Counted from the first letter of the stretch, positions 29,649-39,556 are shown. The stretch is DNA of 64,000 bases from Kazachstania africana CBS 2517 (GCF_000304475.1 NC_018942.1:186001-250000); one strand, 5' to 3'. Notes: generated by a model not told the origin, from the sequence alone. Numbers and translations are program-made.

Positions 29649-29821
29649 GCCTCTGGTTTATGACCTGTTATTCCAATAGTGCCCTCTTCTTCAAAATTGC
29701 CATTATTTTTCAAATAGTGCGAGTCATCCCATCTCAAATTTCATCAACTTTAATTTAATGTACAAAAATTATATTATGAAGTTACAATATGTGTTTATAT
29801 ACGTATGAATTGAATATGCTT

Positions 29822-32743
29822 TTAAAATTTCCTCTTCTTAGATGGACGAGCGTTCTTAGCACGTCTATTTTCCTTGGCCATTCTCTCCTTTCTGATTTGT
29901 TCTGTAGATTTAAGTTCATTCTTCATGCCTGGGCCACTATAACCCTTGACGTGAGCACCTCTTGCTAGTGCGCTGGCAACCTTCTTCTTCTGCTTTTCAT
30001 AATCATCTCTGAATTTATCAGGAAGTTTTGGTGACTTCATTTGTTTATGTTTGAATTTACCACGGACAGTTTTTTGACCATTGCTGTTATTTTCTGTAGG
30101 ATTAGATAACAGATTAGTCTGCATAGTACTTTCTCTAGCACCAACTTTCAAAGGCTTCAACTTTCTTGCCTTGGACCATTCTTCGAATTTACCAGATCTG
30201 AAACTTGCTGCAATCTTTTGTCCACTTTCACCAACAATATATTTCTTATTATCAATACCTTGCATGTTAACATACTTCTTTCTCTTCTTATCCCATTTGA
30301 CTGTTGCAGTTTGCTTATGAACTTGAACTTTATCATCTGAGTTCAAATCATATGCAGCCTCAGCAGCAGCATTGGTAAACCCAGTGGACAACTTATATTG
30401 TTGATCTTGAATAGCACTCGTTGGTGCATAATGACTTAAAAAGAAATTTTCATCTCTGAATGTCTTTTGCTCCGATTTTTTATTAGATGCTTCCAATACT
30501 TTGTCCGCATCTTCAAATTCTTTCAAAGCATCCTCAGGAACTGTATAGCCAGCTTCAAAATCATCACCTTTCAAAATTTGGTCTTCAATACGATGGGTAA
30601 GACCAGCAAGCCTTTCTTTTTCCATTAGTTCTCTTCTTTCTTCAGCCTTTCTTTGAATAGGTGCTAGTTGTCTACGTCTCCTTTTCATCAAAACTGACAT
30701 TTCATCATCTGGGTTTCTAGCAAATTCAAAAACGGTTTCCTTGTTATGTCTATTCTGTAATTTTGCTAAGAATTGGAATTTTTCTTTTTCAACATTCTTA
30801 CCAAATCTGATGTTCTGTTCATCCCAACCAGAAAGAATGATTTCTTTACTTCTTTTCATAGATTCTGGAGAAGCTGATGTTCTTGTTCTGAAATATAATT
30901 TTTCAGCTTTAAGAGCGGTTTGTTTCATCATCTTTAGATCGAAACTGCCACTCAGAACACCTGTGTACAAATCGTTCAAGTCTTCAACTTGTAATCTTGG
31001 GGCGGAACCCAATACCATCCTATTTGTATAAGAAGGCTTTGGATCTTGGAAAGTCAGTTCACTTTTACCTTCTGAAACCCACTTCTTCTTCATTATGTCA
31101 CATGTAGCATCATACATCGAGGTCAACAATATTTTCTTACCTAAAAATAGTTCCAAATCTAACAAATAAGGAAGTTCATTTTCAGAAACAATCGAATAGG
31201 CCCAACCTCTATTACCTGCTCTGGCTGTTCTACCTACACGATGGACAAAAACCTTTGAAGACACTGGAAGTGAAAAGTTAATTACATTGGCTAACATTGG
31301 AATATCCACACCTCTAGCAGCAACATCTGTAACGACAAGAATTGACGTCAAACCTAATCTAAAGTTGTATAATTGGCGGTTACGTGCCCTTTGATCCAAG
31401 GTACCATAAATATACGACACTAGATACCCACAATCTTTCAATAATTGAGAAATATATTCGACATGATGACGTGTTGGTACGAAAATAATGGTTGCCTTTT
31501 CTGATGGCAACTGGTTGGCAGGTGGCAATCTTTGCTTCTTGAAATTTTTGCTCTTCCTTTTTTGCCTTCTGGTAGCCTCATCATCTTCAGAATCACTATC
31601 ATCGTCAATCTTACTTTCATTGTTTAATTTTTTGATTTGCTCCTCAGTGGCAAGAGGAATACAAATTTCTTCTTGCAACAAATATAGCAAGTTTGCTTCT
31701 CTTTCTTCATTCTTAATTGATAAGAACAACATTTCTAAATTTTCACTGATCTTTGTTTCAGTGTCTAATCTGACTAAAACTGGGTTGGTCAAGCCTGCTT
31801 TTGCAAAATCGACTAAAGAGCTAGGCAAAGTGGCAGAAAATAACAAAGTTTGTCTGTTCGATGGTAAAGAATAAATCAATTCATTTAATTGTTCCTGAAA
31901 ACCCATTTCGAACAGTCTATCAGCCTCATCAAAACAAATGTATTCTACCGACTTCAAATCTAGATTCATTTCAACTTTCAAATGTAAAAATCTACCTGGA
32001 GTGGCAATGATAACATCAGGATTGGCCATTATCATACCGAATTGATCTTCCAAGGAGTCACCACCGGTCAACAAAACACTACGTAAATCACTACCTTTCG
32101 AAAATTCTTTGAAAACATTATGGGTTTGCATTGCCAGTTCTCTTGAAGGTGATAATATAATCGCTCTGGCACCAATTTTACTAGAATGTGTCTTTAATTT
32201 CTCAATCATAGGTAACACGAAGGCCGCAGTCTTACCAGAACCTGTACGGGCCATACCGACAATGTCTCTACTCTGCAAAATCAATGGAATTGTTTTACGT
32301 TGAATAGGCGTTGGTTGTCTGAACCCCCTCTTTGAAATATTAGTTAGAATTAATTTGGACAAACCGAAACTAGCAAAACTTCCCTTCTTATGCTTAGTTT
32401 TGGTATTCAGGTTATTAGTTGAAAAATATGAATTTACATCATCGTCATTGTCATTTGCTTGCTTTTTTGAATCTTCATCGTCTGAAAGCTCTAATAGTGG
32501 GAAATCCTTAATAACTTTCTTCTCTTTCTTGCTCTTTTTTGGTACTTCTTCTACCTGCGACTTTTCATCGTCAGAATAACTTATAATATCTTCAACTTCT
32601 CCGTCTTGCTCATCGACATCACTATCAGAATCACTATCACTGGAATTCAAAGCGATGTTACTGGCAATATCGAACTCATTTGCGCTCTCAGTTTCAGAAT
32701 CGCTATCGTGTTCTTGAAGGGTTCTCTTGTTTAAGGCGACCAT
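29822..32743 (-). CDS. DBP10: DEAD-box RNA helicase Dbp10 (60S ribosome assembly)
   Basis: ATP-dependent RNA helicase of the nucleolus, needed for 60S subunit maturation (973 aa, S. cerevisiae 995). After an acidic, Ser-rich N-terminus come the helicase motifs: Q motif region GFRQPTPIQRKTIP, motif I ARTGSGKT, PSRELA, TPGR, motif II DEAD in CFDEADRLFEMGF, motif III SAT, then ARGVDIP and HRVGRTARAG. A charged insert splits the two RecA-like domains, as in Dbp10. The C-terminal half has the Dbp10CT region and ends in a Lys/Arg-rich tail (ARPSKKRKF). The promoter has RRPE and PAC elements. It diverges from MET22. Confidence 0.96.
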   Translation of the reverse strand: MVALNKRTLQEHDSDSETESANEFDIASNIALNSSDSDSDSDVDEQDGEVEDIISYSDDEKSQVEEVPKKSKKEKKVIKDFPLLELSDDEDSKKQANDNDDDVNSYFSTNNLNTKTKHKKGSFASFGLSKLILTNISKRGFRQPTPIQRKTIPLILQSRDIVGMARTGSGKTAAFVLPMIEKLKTHSSKIGARAIILSPSRELAMQTHNVFKEFSKGSDLRSVLLTGGDSLEDQFGMIMANPDVIIATPGRFLHLKVEMNLDLKSVEYICFDEADRLFEMGFQEQLNELIYSLPSNRQTLLFSATLPSSLVDFAKAGLTNPVLVRLDTETKISENLEMLFLSIKNEEREANLLYLLQEEICIPLATEEQIKKLNNESKIDDDSDSEDDEATRRQKRKSKNFKKQRLPPANQLPSEKATIIFVPTRHHVEYISQLLKDCGYLVSYIYGTLDQRARNRQLYNFRLGLTSILVVTDVAARGVDIPMLANVINFSLPVSSKVFVHRVGRTARAGNRGWAYSIVSENELPYLLDLELFLGKKILLTSMYDATCDIMKKKWVSEGKSELTFQDPKPSYTNRMVLGSAPRLQVEDLNDLYTGVLSGSFDLKMMKQTALKAEKLYFRTRTSASPESMKRSKEIILSGWDEQNIRFGKNVEKEKFQFLAKLQNRHNKETVFEFARNPDDEMSVLMKRRRRQLAPIQRKAEERRELMEKERLAGLTHRIEDQILKGDDFEAGYTVPEDALKEFEDADKVLEASNKKSEQKTFRDENFFLSHYAPTSAIQDQQYKLSTGFTNAAAEAAYDLNSDDKVQVHKQTATVKWDKKRKKYVNMQGIDNKKYIVGESGQKIAASFRSGKFEEWSKARKLKPLKVGARESTMQTNLLSNPTENNSNGQKTVRGKFKHKQMKSPKLPDKFRDDYEKQKKKVASALARGAHVKGYSGPGMKNELKSTEQIRKERMAKENRRAKNARPSKKRKF

Positions 32744-32811
32744 GGCTAATACTGATGGATATCACCTGTCTTCTGTGTGAACGATTGTACTGAAATATCA
32801 GTAACTTTTTA

Positions 32812-32847
32812 AGCTCATCGCCTCTTTTAATTTTGGAAAATTTTTCA
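32812..32847 (-). promoter_or_regulatory. PAC and RRPE elements of the DBP10 promoter
   Basis: On the minus strand TGAAAAATTTT (32837-32847, RRPE) precedes GCGATGAGCT (32812-32821, PAC), the latter ~70 bp before the DBP10 ATG. This pair and order is the standard signature of ribosome biogenesis genes in yeasts, bound by Stb3 (RRPE) and Tod6/Dot6 (PAC). Confidence 0.85.
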
Positions 32848-33222
32848 GTCCGCTAATATATAAATATATTCAATGTAATGGACCTATATGAGAAAACGAT
32901 AAGTAAGATGGGAAAATGTATGTAATGTATGCGTATATGAGTAGTCTACTATTTCCAGAATATAATATCATTTACAGAGTAGGTGAATTTGTTACGGCTC
33001 GTCCATTGCTGGAGTATCACACAGCAAGTTTCAGTGAAGAATACCTAAAAAATATATCTGTTTCTTAAAGAGCTTTGCAAAAAAATTTGATATATTGTAA
33101 TAGTGTAGAGCAATATACCTTATAACATCGTAGTCAATATATATTGACACCTACAAGAGGTGTTCTCTCGGTTGTTGGCATTATGACAAAGTTAGTTGTA
33201 AAAATGCTCATCTGGAGCAATA

Positions 33223-33229
33223 TCACGTG
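33223..33229 (+). promoter_or_regulatory. Cbf1-type site TCACGTG of the MET22 promoter
   Basis: TCACGTG, the motif used by Cbf1 with Met4/Met28 at sulfur genes, 106 bp before the MET22 ATG and ~30 bp before a TATATAAA box (33261). The base before CACGTG is T, as in the preferred site. Function is inferred from the role of Met22 in sulfate assimilation. Confidence 0.75.
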
Positions 33230-33334
33230 CAATATGTATTTGAAGTTGAGCATTTCATTTTATATAAAGAGAGGACAACCTTCTCGACTGGATTTGTGTT
33301 GACCATAAAGAGAAACACCATTGAACTCAATACC

Positions 33335-34408
33335 ATGCAATTTGAAAAGGAACTTCTAGTGGCTACGGAAGCCGTGCGTAAGGCTTCTTACTTGACTAAA
33401 ACAATCCAAAAGGAAGTTATTTCTCATACAGAAGATACTATTACAAAATCGGATGAATCTCCGGTAACCATCGGTGACTATGCTGCTCAAACTATTATTA
33501 TTAATGCAATCAAGGCTAATTTTCCTAACGATCACATTGTAGGTGAGGAGTCTGCCGATGGTTTATCTGATGAATTTTTATCCAAGATTTTGACTGAAAT
33601 TAACAATATGACCGAAGTTTATAAGGATTCTACGATTGATTTCGTCAATGAAACATATCCATTGCGTACTGTGGATGACGTGCGTCAAATCATTAATTAT
33701 GGTAATTATGAAGGTGGAAGAAAAGGAAGATTTTGGTGTCTTGATCCAATTGATGGTACTAAGGGATTTCTCCGTGGCCAACAGTTTGCTGTTTGCTTGG
33801 GATTAATCGTGGATGGTGTCACACAAGTAGGATGTATAGGTTGCCCAAATTTGAAACTTGATGACTTTGGATATGCTGGGCTACCTCGCTCTCAGGACTT
33901 TGGATATTTATTCAGGGCTGTCAGGGGTTCTGGCTCATTTTATAACACCTGCTCTCTTCAAGCCAAGAATGATTGGACCCAAATTCGTGTGAGACATTTA
34001 AAGAATACTGAAGAGATGATATCATTAGAAGGTGTCGAAAAGACCCATTCTTCACACGATGAGCAATCTCAAATAAAACACAAGCTGGGAATTACCAAGA
34101 CCGTCAATTTGGATTCTCAAGTTAAATACTGTTTATTAGCATTAGGTGTTGCAGATATATATTTGCGTTTACCGATTAAGTTGAGTTTTGAGGAAAAGAT
34201 TTGGGATCACGCAGCTGGAAATGTAATTGTCCATGAAGCTGGTGGATTCCACACAGATTCCATCCAAAACCTCCCATTAGACTTCGGTAATGGCAGAGTT
34301 CTGGCCACTAAGGGCGTCATCGCATCTAGCGGACCAAAAGAACTACACGATCTGGTCGTTACAACCTCCAGTGGTATTATCAAATCAAGAAGTGACTTTT
34401 CTTTATAG
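33335..34408 (+). CDS. MET22: 3'(2'),5'-bisphosphate nucleotidase Met22 (Hal2)
   Basis: Hydrolyses 3'-phosphoadenosine 5'-phosphate to AMP, removing the by-product of sulfate assimilation; it is inhibited by Li+ and Na+. Member of the inositol monophosphatase fold: SPVTIGDYAAQ, VGEESADGL with metal-binding Glu, FWCLDPIDGTKGFLRG (DPIDGT metal site), and KIWDHAAGNVIVHEAGG (WDHAAG). The open frame starts at a GTG (33227), but the first ATG is 33335; that start (MQFEKELLVATEAVRKAS) aligns with the S. cerevisiae protein and gives 357 aa, the same length. The order MET22-INP54-PUS9/RIB2 matches YOL064C-YOL066C. Confidence 0.97.
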   Translation: MQFEKELLVATEAVRKASYLTKTIQKEVISHTEDTITKSDESPVTIGDYAAQTIIINAIKANFPNDHIVGEESADGLSDEFLSKILTEINNMTEVYKDSTIDFVNETYPLRTVDDVRQIINYGNYEGGRKGRFWCLDPIDGTKGFLRGQQFAVCLGLIVDGVTQVGCIGCPNLKLDDFGYAGLPRSQDFGYLFRAVRGSGSFYNTCSLQAKNDWTQIRVRHLKNTEEMISLEGVEKTHSSHDEQSQIKHKLGITKTVNLDSQVKYCLLALGVADIYLRLPIKLSFEEKIWDHAAGNVIVHEAGGFHTDSIQNLPLDFGNGRVLATKGVIASSGPKELHDLVVTTSSGIIKSRSDFSL

Positions 34409-34493
34409 AGAATATATTTAATTTTACGTATTGCACATATAAAAAAACTTACGATGCCGTTTCAACTTTGAAGGAACTCCCAGAACATTAAAC

Positions 34494-35609
34494 ATGACAA
34501 AGGTATCAATAACTACATTCAATTGTGGCAAACAATTTCCTTTCGAGGATCAACATGGTTTAGATATTGTAATTCAAGAGTTGGTACCAGATGGACAGAA
34601 TGCTCAGGATATTTATGGATTCGGATTTCAAGAATTGACCAAGATCTGGGAAGGCTCTTTCGAAGATACAACTGTGTCTTATCGAAAATTACTTTCTAGT
34701 AAAATCAAGCAGCATTTGAATGACATATTTCCAAATGAAAGATACGAAGTTGCTAGTACAAAGAATATTGGCGCGCTATTCTTAATACTGGTTGTCAATG
34801 AGCGGACATTCGACATTAATAACATACTCTCCAATCACTGTAAGTGTGGCTATTTCGGTTCAAATCTAAAAGGTAGTGTCTTTACTTGTGCCAATTTACA
34901 CAATAAAAGGACTTCCAACAATGAAACGTTTACATTTATTAGTTGCCATTTAACTGCCAATGAAGGAGATGTTAATTTGCAATACAGAATTAATGATATC
35001 AATAAGATAATGAGTACATGCAAAAGAGATTTAGATGTTATGGATTATCAGAATGGCCATATTTTTTTCTTTGGAGACTTGAATTTCAGGGTGAACAGTT
35101 GGCTTAAAACCAGTGTATACAATGAAGATTCCATCTCTAGTCTTCTTAATAAAAACGACGAACTAAATATGGTCAGAAAGGAAGGCTTAGTGTTAAAAGA
35201 GTTTACGGAGGGTACCATTAGTTTCCCACCGACTTACAAGTATACACTTTCCGAGCTAAACAATTACAATGATAAAAGAATTCCCTCTTGGTGCGACAGG
35301 ATTTTGTTCAAGATATATCCCAAGAACTTACCTCCAAAAATCGTTTCATATAATTCCAAAAGAAGAAATACAGGATTAAGTTTTACAGATCATGAGCCAG
35401 TGAACTTGATTCTTGAAGTTCCTGAAGTTCCAAGTAAGAAGGATTTTAGAAATGTAACAATACTTTCCAGAGTAAAAACATTTGAAGAAATGCTTGGTGA
35501 AGCTGCTGATTACATGTTTGGCTACATTGGGTGGTTGCTCTATAAGAAGGCTCATATTTGGCTTATCCTTGTAATAGTACTACTTTTCTTGCTATATAAA
35601 ATTATCTGA
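34494..35609 (+). CDS. INP54: Inositol polyphosphate 5-phosphatase Inp54, tail-anchored
   Basis: Phosphatidylinositol 4,5-bisphosphate 5-phosphatase of the ER. Catalytic motifs typical of 5-phosphatases are present: FGFQELTKIWE, FFFGDLNFRVN, PSWCDRILFK and SFTDHEPVNL. The last ~20 residues (IWLILVIVLLFLLYKII) are one hydrophobic segment at the very C-terminus, a tail anchor like that of S. cerevisiae Inp54. Length is 371 aa against 384. A five-codon upstream ORF (34454-34471) ends 22 bp before the ATG. Confidence 0.95.
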   Translation: MTKVSITTFNCGKQFPFEDQHGLDIVIQELVPDGQNAQDIYGFGFQELTKIWEGSFEDTTVSYRKLLSSKIKQHLNDIFPNERYEVASTKNIGALFLILVVNERTFDINNILSNHCKCGYFGSNLKGSVFTCANLHNKRTSNNETFTFISCHLTANEGDVNLQYRINDINKIMSTCKRDLDVMDYQNGHIFFFGDLNFRVNSWLKTSVYNEDSISSLLNKNDELNMVRKEGLVLKEFTEGTISFPPTYKYTLSELNNYNDKRIPSWCDRILFKIYPKNLPPKIVSYNSKRRNTGLSFTDHEPVNLILEVPEVPSKKDFRNVTILSRVKTFEEMLGEAADYMFGYIGWLLYKKAHIWLILVIVLLFLLYKII

Positions 35610-35973
35610 AGAGACGTTAAAGTTACTTAAAGACCTTAATATCACTCAATGCCCTTACAAAGTACAGTATTTTCTTTCATGACACTGGAGGATAGCGTCC
35701 CCTGCAATAGTACCATATTCTTTCCACAGTAGTTCCCCTCAAATAATAGTGCATTTGCACTTGCTACACTGATGTATAAGTGGATATGTCTTTCAACAGA
35801 AGCACTGAATATCAGAGACAGTCTATTTTATTTTATTCTTACTACTTTTTTAATACTATACTTATTTATCGATATGAGTACGGCTAATATTTTTTGTCAG
35901 ACGAAAAACTAAAAAGCTCGATGCTCATTGATAATCTAGAAAAGATGATAAAAGCCAAGTGACAGCAAGGATT
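35610..35973. other. Spacer between INP54 and the PUS9-type gene
   Basis: 364 bp of AT-rich sequence holding the promoter of the downstream gene. I see no gene or clear motif. Confidence 0.5.
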
Positions 35974-37356
35974 ATGGCTATTTCAAAGAAATCACAAGAA
36001 GAGTTCATCAGATGTTCAGCTGCAGAAAGAGATTTCGTCAAGAAAGAGCTTCTATTGAAGGAAAAACGGCTACAGAATTCTAAAACAGTCAAAGTTGGTC
36101 ACCTACGAGACAAACAAGGATTTAAGTTGAAAAAGGTCGAAATAATACAAAAAGATACTGGCAAAGCTGACCCAGAATATGAAGTGGTACTAGATAAATC
36201 ATTACGAAGGGTAAAACCATACTTTTTTCATTACAAAACATTTTGCAAAGAAAGATGGAGAGATAGAAAACTAATAGATATCTTTTTGAAAGAATTCAGG
36301 GACCGTGACGCTGACTATTACAGGAAGACCATTAATATGGGAAATATATTGGTCAATAACCTTCCTTCTACCTTGAACACAGTTGTTAAGAATGGAGATC
36401 TAATAGTACATAAAGTACACAGACACGAGCCTGCTGTGCCATCGAAACCAATAAAAACTGTATTTGAAAACGATAAAATTCTCGTTATAGATAAGACAGG
36501 TGGAGTACCTGCTCATCCAAATGGTCGTTTTAGATTCAATACTGTAACGAAAATCTTGGAAAGGCAGAAAGGGTACGCGGTTCATCCATGCAATCGCCTA
36601 GATAAAGCGACAAGTGGGTTAATGTTTTTAGCTAAGACGCCTAACGGTGCCGATGAGTTTGCAGATGAATTAAAATCAAGATCAGTTAGCAAAGAGTACG
36701 TTGCCAGGGTCGTGGGTGAATTTCCACTTGGTGATATTGTAGTTGATAAACCGCTGAAATCTATTGCACCCAAAGTTTCACTGAATGGAGTCTGTGAACT
36801 CACAGATATTGGGGCAAAATATGCTAGGACAATTTTTAAAAGAATCAGCTATGATGGTAACACAAGTATTGTGCAGTGCAAACCATTAACTGGAAGAACC
36901 CATCAGCTTCGTGTTCACTTACAATATCTGGGGTTTCCTATTGCGAATGATCCTTTATATTCTAATCCTAAAGTTTGGGGTCAAAATTTGGGCAAAAATG
37001 GTGAAGCTAATTTTACAACAGTCATATCAAGATTAGATGAAATTGGGATAAAGTGTGCTACTGAAAGTTGGTATTTTCCAATCTCCAACGCTGATCCACC
37101 AAGAAAAGAAATATGTGATGTCTGTGGTACAGAACTACCAACTGATCCCAATATCAATGAACTCGAGCTGTGGTTACATGCCTATCGCTACGAATCGAAT
37201 GAATTAGATAAATTGACTGGATTAAAAAAATGGAGTTACCAGACGGACCTACCAGAATGGGCTTTTGGAGAACACCCAAAACATATGGATACTGCTTTAC
37301 AAGAAGCCAGAAATCGCGAAGCTGAAGACGCTAACTCTAGTCATGGAGCTATTTAA
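35974..37356 (+). CDS. PUS9: RluA-family tRNA pseudouridine synthase, Pus9/Rib2 type without deaminase domain
   Basis: Makes pseudouridine at position 32 of tRNAs. An S4-like N-terminal part (INMGNILVNNLPSTLNTVVKNGDLIVHKV) precedes the synthase domain, with KTGGVPAHPNGR, the catalytic Asp in CNRLDKATSGLMFLAKT and the family segment KPLTGRTHQLRVHLQYLG. The C-terminus has a CDVCGTELP pair of cysteines. S. cerevisiae has Pus9 (462 aa, mitochondrial) and Rib2/Pus8 (591 aa, with an extra riboflavin deaminase domain). The 460-aa length and the absence of a deaminase zinc motif fit Pus9, but the neighbours (INP54, SIR2/HST1) are those of RIB2. The frame begins with a GTG at 35959; the first ATG is 35974. 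No clear mitochondrial presequence is visible. Confidence 0.9.
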   Translation: MAISKKSQEEFIRCSAAERDFVKKELLLKEKRLQNSKTVKVGHLRDKQGFKLKKVEIIQKDTGKADPEYEVVLDKSLRRVKPYFFHYKTFCKERWRDRKLIDIFLKEFRDRDADYYRKTINMGNILVNNLPSTLNTVVKNGDLIVHKVHRHEPAVPSKPIKTVFENDKILVIDKTGGVPAHPNGRFRFNTVTKILERQKGYAVHPCNRLDKATSGLMFLAKTPNGADEFADELKSRSVSKEYVARVVGEFPLGDIVVDKPLKSIAPKVSLNGVCELTDIGAKYARTIFKRISYDGNTSIVQCKPLTGRTHQLRVHLQYLGFPIANDPLYSNPKVWGQNLGKNGEANFTTVISRLDEIGIKCATESWYFPISNADPPRKEICDVCGTELPTDPNINELELWLHAYRYESNELDKLTGLKKWSYQTDLPEWAFGEHPKHMDTALQEARNREAEDANSSHGAI

Positions 37357-37911
37357 TTTTCAATTCTATGATCTAATCAACATGTTATTCAACTGAACTA
37401 TCAAGTCATAACGACCAGATTCGTTCATCATGAAAGCATTTTGACACAATAAGCAAAAGAGAACTACAGGAAGAAGCGAGCTTTACGCATGATAGAAAAT
37501 TCATCCGCCGCAAGATGAAACCTTGAGCAAGAATTATAAGACTCCTCCATCGGGAGAAACAACGTTTTCTTCATTGTACTGGATTCTGTCGTTATAGTTG
37601 CTAGTCCGCAAAATCGACTCGGCAACGTACGGACTGAATATACATTCCCGGCTATTAAAATATAATTGATAGACTGGTAAGCAGCTTCCCATTCAGTCCA
37701 AGGTGGCCACGACACGCCAGCTCAAATGTGTGATCTGATAGTTGAGAATCCTTTCGATACGTGTTGTGTCATCATAGTGCACGAACTGTTGTTTTATATG
37801 TTTTTTTTGTCATTTCTAGAAAGCAGGACGGGAAAAAAAAATAATGTAGGTATCAAATAAATTGATGATTAAAAGTTTCACAGTTCATCAAGAATCAGCC
37901 ATCGGACCAAC
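37357..37911. other. Spacer upstream of the SIR2/HST1 gene
   Basis: 555 bp. In S. cerevisiae RTG1 (YOL067C) lies at this place; I see no helix-loop-helix remnant on the plus strand. An 83-codon antisense frame (37464-37715) begins with GTG and has no family resemblance. The T-rich and A-rich runs at 37801-37843 are probably part of the promoter. Confidence 0.5.
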
Positions 37912-39510
37912 ATGCTGGCGACCCCTATCGAGACTAGTACTGGAACTAAGAGACAACTAGAAAGTGAAACATCTTTACCTAGTGAACTTCCCGTTAGAGA
38001 AGAGGTAATACCAGATGCAAATTACGATGCGTCAGTAAATAAAAAACCAAAATTCTTAAAGGATACTGAATCACCAGGAGTATCTGATAATGAGAATGAC
38101 GTGCCGTTAACAAATATAGAACCACTGAACGAGGATAGGGAAGCACTCAAACCTAGAAAGCCAGCTAAAAGGATTCTAATTGGCAAAGATCATGAGTCTG
38201 GTAAATACGTTTTTCCCGAAATGACCAAGGACGATACAGTTAATGCTAGAATGCATTTGAAATATTATGGACTAAAGACTTTTTTAGATTCTTATTTGCC
38301 CGAAAATCTGAACTCCTTGTATATATATTATTTGATCAAACTATTGGGTTTTGAAATAAAGGACAGAGAATCACTAGCCATGATATCCAGGTACGCAACC
38401 ATGATAACAGAGGATATTGATGAGAAAAAATTATCTTACGATGAATTTGAAGATCCACTAGAGAAAAAACTGGCTGTAAAACTAGTTAAAGATTTACAAA
38501 AAGCTATAAATAAGGTTTTATCGACACGAATTAGTTTATCTAATTTCTACACCCTCGACCATATGGTAGCTAAATTGAAAACTGCAAAGAGAATAATAGT
38601 TTTGACAGGTGCTGGTGTATCAACATCACTTGGTATTCCGGATTTCAGGTCGTCTGAAGGTTTTTACTCAAAAATTAAACATTTGGGACTCGATGATCCA
38701 CAAGATGTTTTCAACCTTGACATCTTTCTGCAGGATCCATCCGTTTTCTATAATATTGCACATCTTGTTTTACCACCAGAAAACATATATTCCCCTTTAC
38801 ACAGTTTTATAAAAATGCTGCAAGATAAAGGAAAACTCTTAAGGAACTATACCCAAAATATTGATAATCTAGAGTCATATGCCGGTATAAAATCTGAAAA
38901 GTTAGTGCAATGCCATGGGTCTTTTGCGACAGCTTCATGTATAACGTGCCATTGGCAATTACCTGGTGAGAAAATTTTTGACAATATTAGGAAAATGGAA
39001 CTGCCGTTGTGCCCATATTGTTATCATAAAAGGAAGGATTATTTCCCATTGGAAGATGATAAGACTAGAACGAATAAACCAATCCCTATAGCCTCCCATA
39101 AATATTTTGGTGATACTACCCTGAAATCTTATGGTGTCTTGAAGCCTGATATTACATTTTTTGGGGAGGCTTTGCCATCAAAATTTCATAAAACAATCCG
39201 TGAGGATGTATTAAAATGTGATCTTTTGCTTTGTATTGGTACAAGTCTGAAAGTTGCACCAGTTTCAGAGATTGTGAATATGTTACCTGCTCATGTACCT
39301 CAAATTTTGATAAACAGGGATCCTGTGAAGCATGCAGAATTCGATATAGATTTACTTGGGTTCTGTGACGATGTGGCAGCATTGGTTGCACAAAAATGTG
39401 GCTGGGAAATTCCACATGAGAGTTGGGATAAATTAAAGGACAAGAAGTTCGATTGCATTGAAAGAGAAAAGGGTGCATATAATGTTAAGAGTGCGGAGCA
39501 AATAGAATAA
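37912..39510 (+). CDS. HST1: NAD-dependent histone deacetylase of the Sir2/Hst1 type
   Basis: Class I sirtuin that removes acetyl groups from histones; Sir2 silences mating loci, telomeres and rDNA, and Hst1 works with Sum1/Rfm1. The ~190-residue N-terminal part has a charged region and the conserved ARMHLKYYGL...FLDSYLPENLN helical segment found in both. The catalytic core has GAGVSTSLGIPDFRS, TQNIDNLE, the catalytic histidine in QCHGSFATASC, a four-cysteine zinc module (CITC...CPYC), ITFFGEALP and CIGTSLKVAPVSEI. Length is 532 aa, between Hst1 (503) and Sir2 (562). The context (NUF2 next) is that of HST1 (YOL068C). If the genome has no second copy it would do both jobs, so the symbol is positional. 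Confidence 0.92.
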   Translation: MLATPIETSTGTKRQLESETSLPSELPVREEVIPDANYDASVNKKPKFLKDTESPGVSDNENDVPLTNIEPLNEDREALKPRKPAKRILIGKDHESGKYVFPEMTKDDTVNARMHLKYYGLKTFLDSYLPENLNSLYIYYLIKLLGFEIKDRESLAMISRYATMITEDIDEKKLSYDEFEDPLEKKLAVKLVKDLQKAINKVLSTRISLSNFYTLDHMVAKLKTAKRIIVLTGAGVSTSLGIPDFRSSEGFYSKIKHLGLDDPQDVFNLDIFLQDPSVFYNIAHLVLPPENIYSPLHSFIKMLQDKGKLLRNYTQNIDNLESYAGIKSEKLVQCHGSFATASCITCHWQLPGEKIFDNIRKMELPLCPYCYHKRKDYFPLEDDKTRTNKPIPIASHKYFGDTTLKSYGVLKPDITFFGEALPSKFHKTIREDVLKCDLLLCIGTSLKVAPVSEIVNMLPAHVPQILINRDPVKHAEFDIDLLGFCDDVAALVAQKCGWEIPHESWDKLKDKKFDCIEREKGAYNVKSAEQIE

Positions 39511-39556
39511 AAACTATTACATAGATGGTTATGAATATATTACTTCTATACCTATT

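Larger units (their letters stand above)
32744..33334. promoter_or_regulatory. Divergent promoter DBP10 / MET22
   Basis: 591 bp. On the DBP10 side there are PAC and RRPE elements, on the MET22 side a TCACGTG and a TATA box (33261-33268). Between them are two adjacent inverted repeats: GTCAATATATATTGAC (33133-33148) and ACACCT-ACAAG-AGGTGT (33147-33163). No gene is seen. Confidence 0.65.

Noticed and set aside
37464..37715. 83-codon antisense ORF before the sirtuin gene
   Set aside because: It starts with GTG, has no recognisable domain, and lies in promoter-like DNA.
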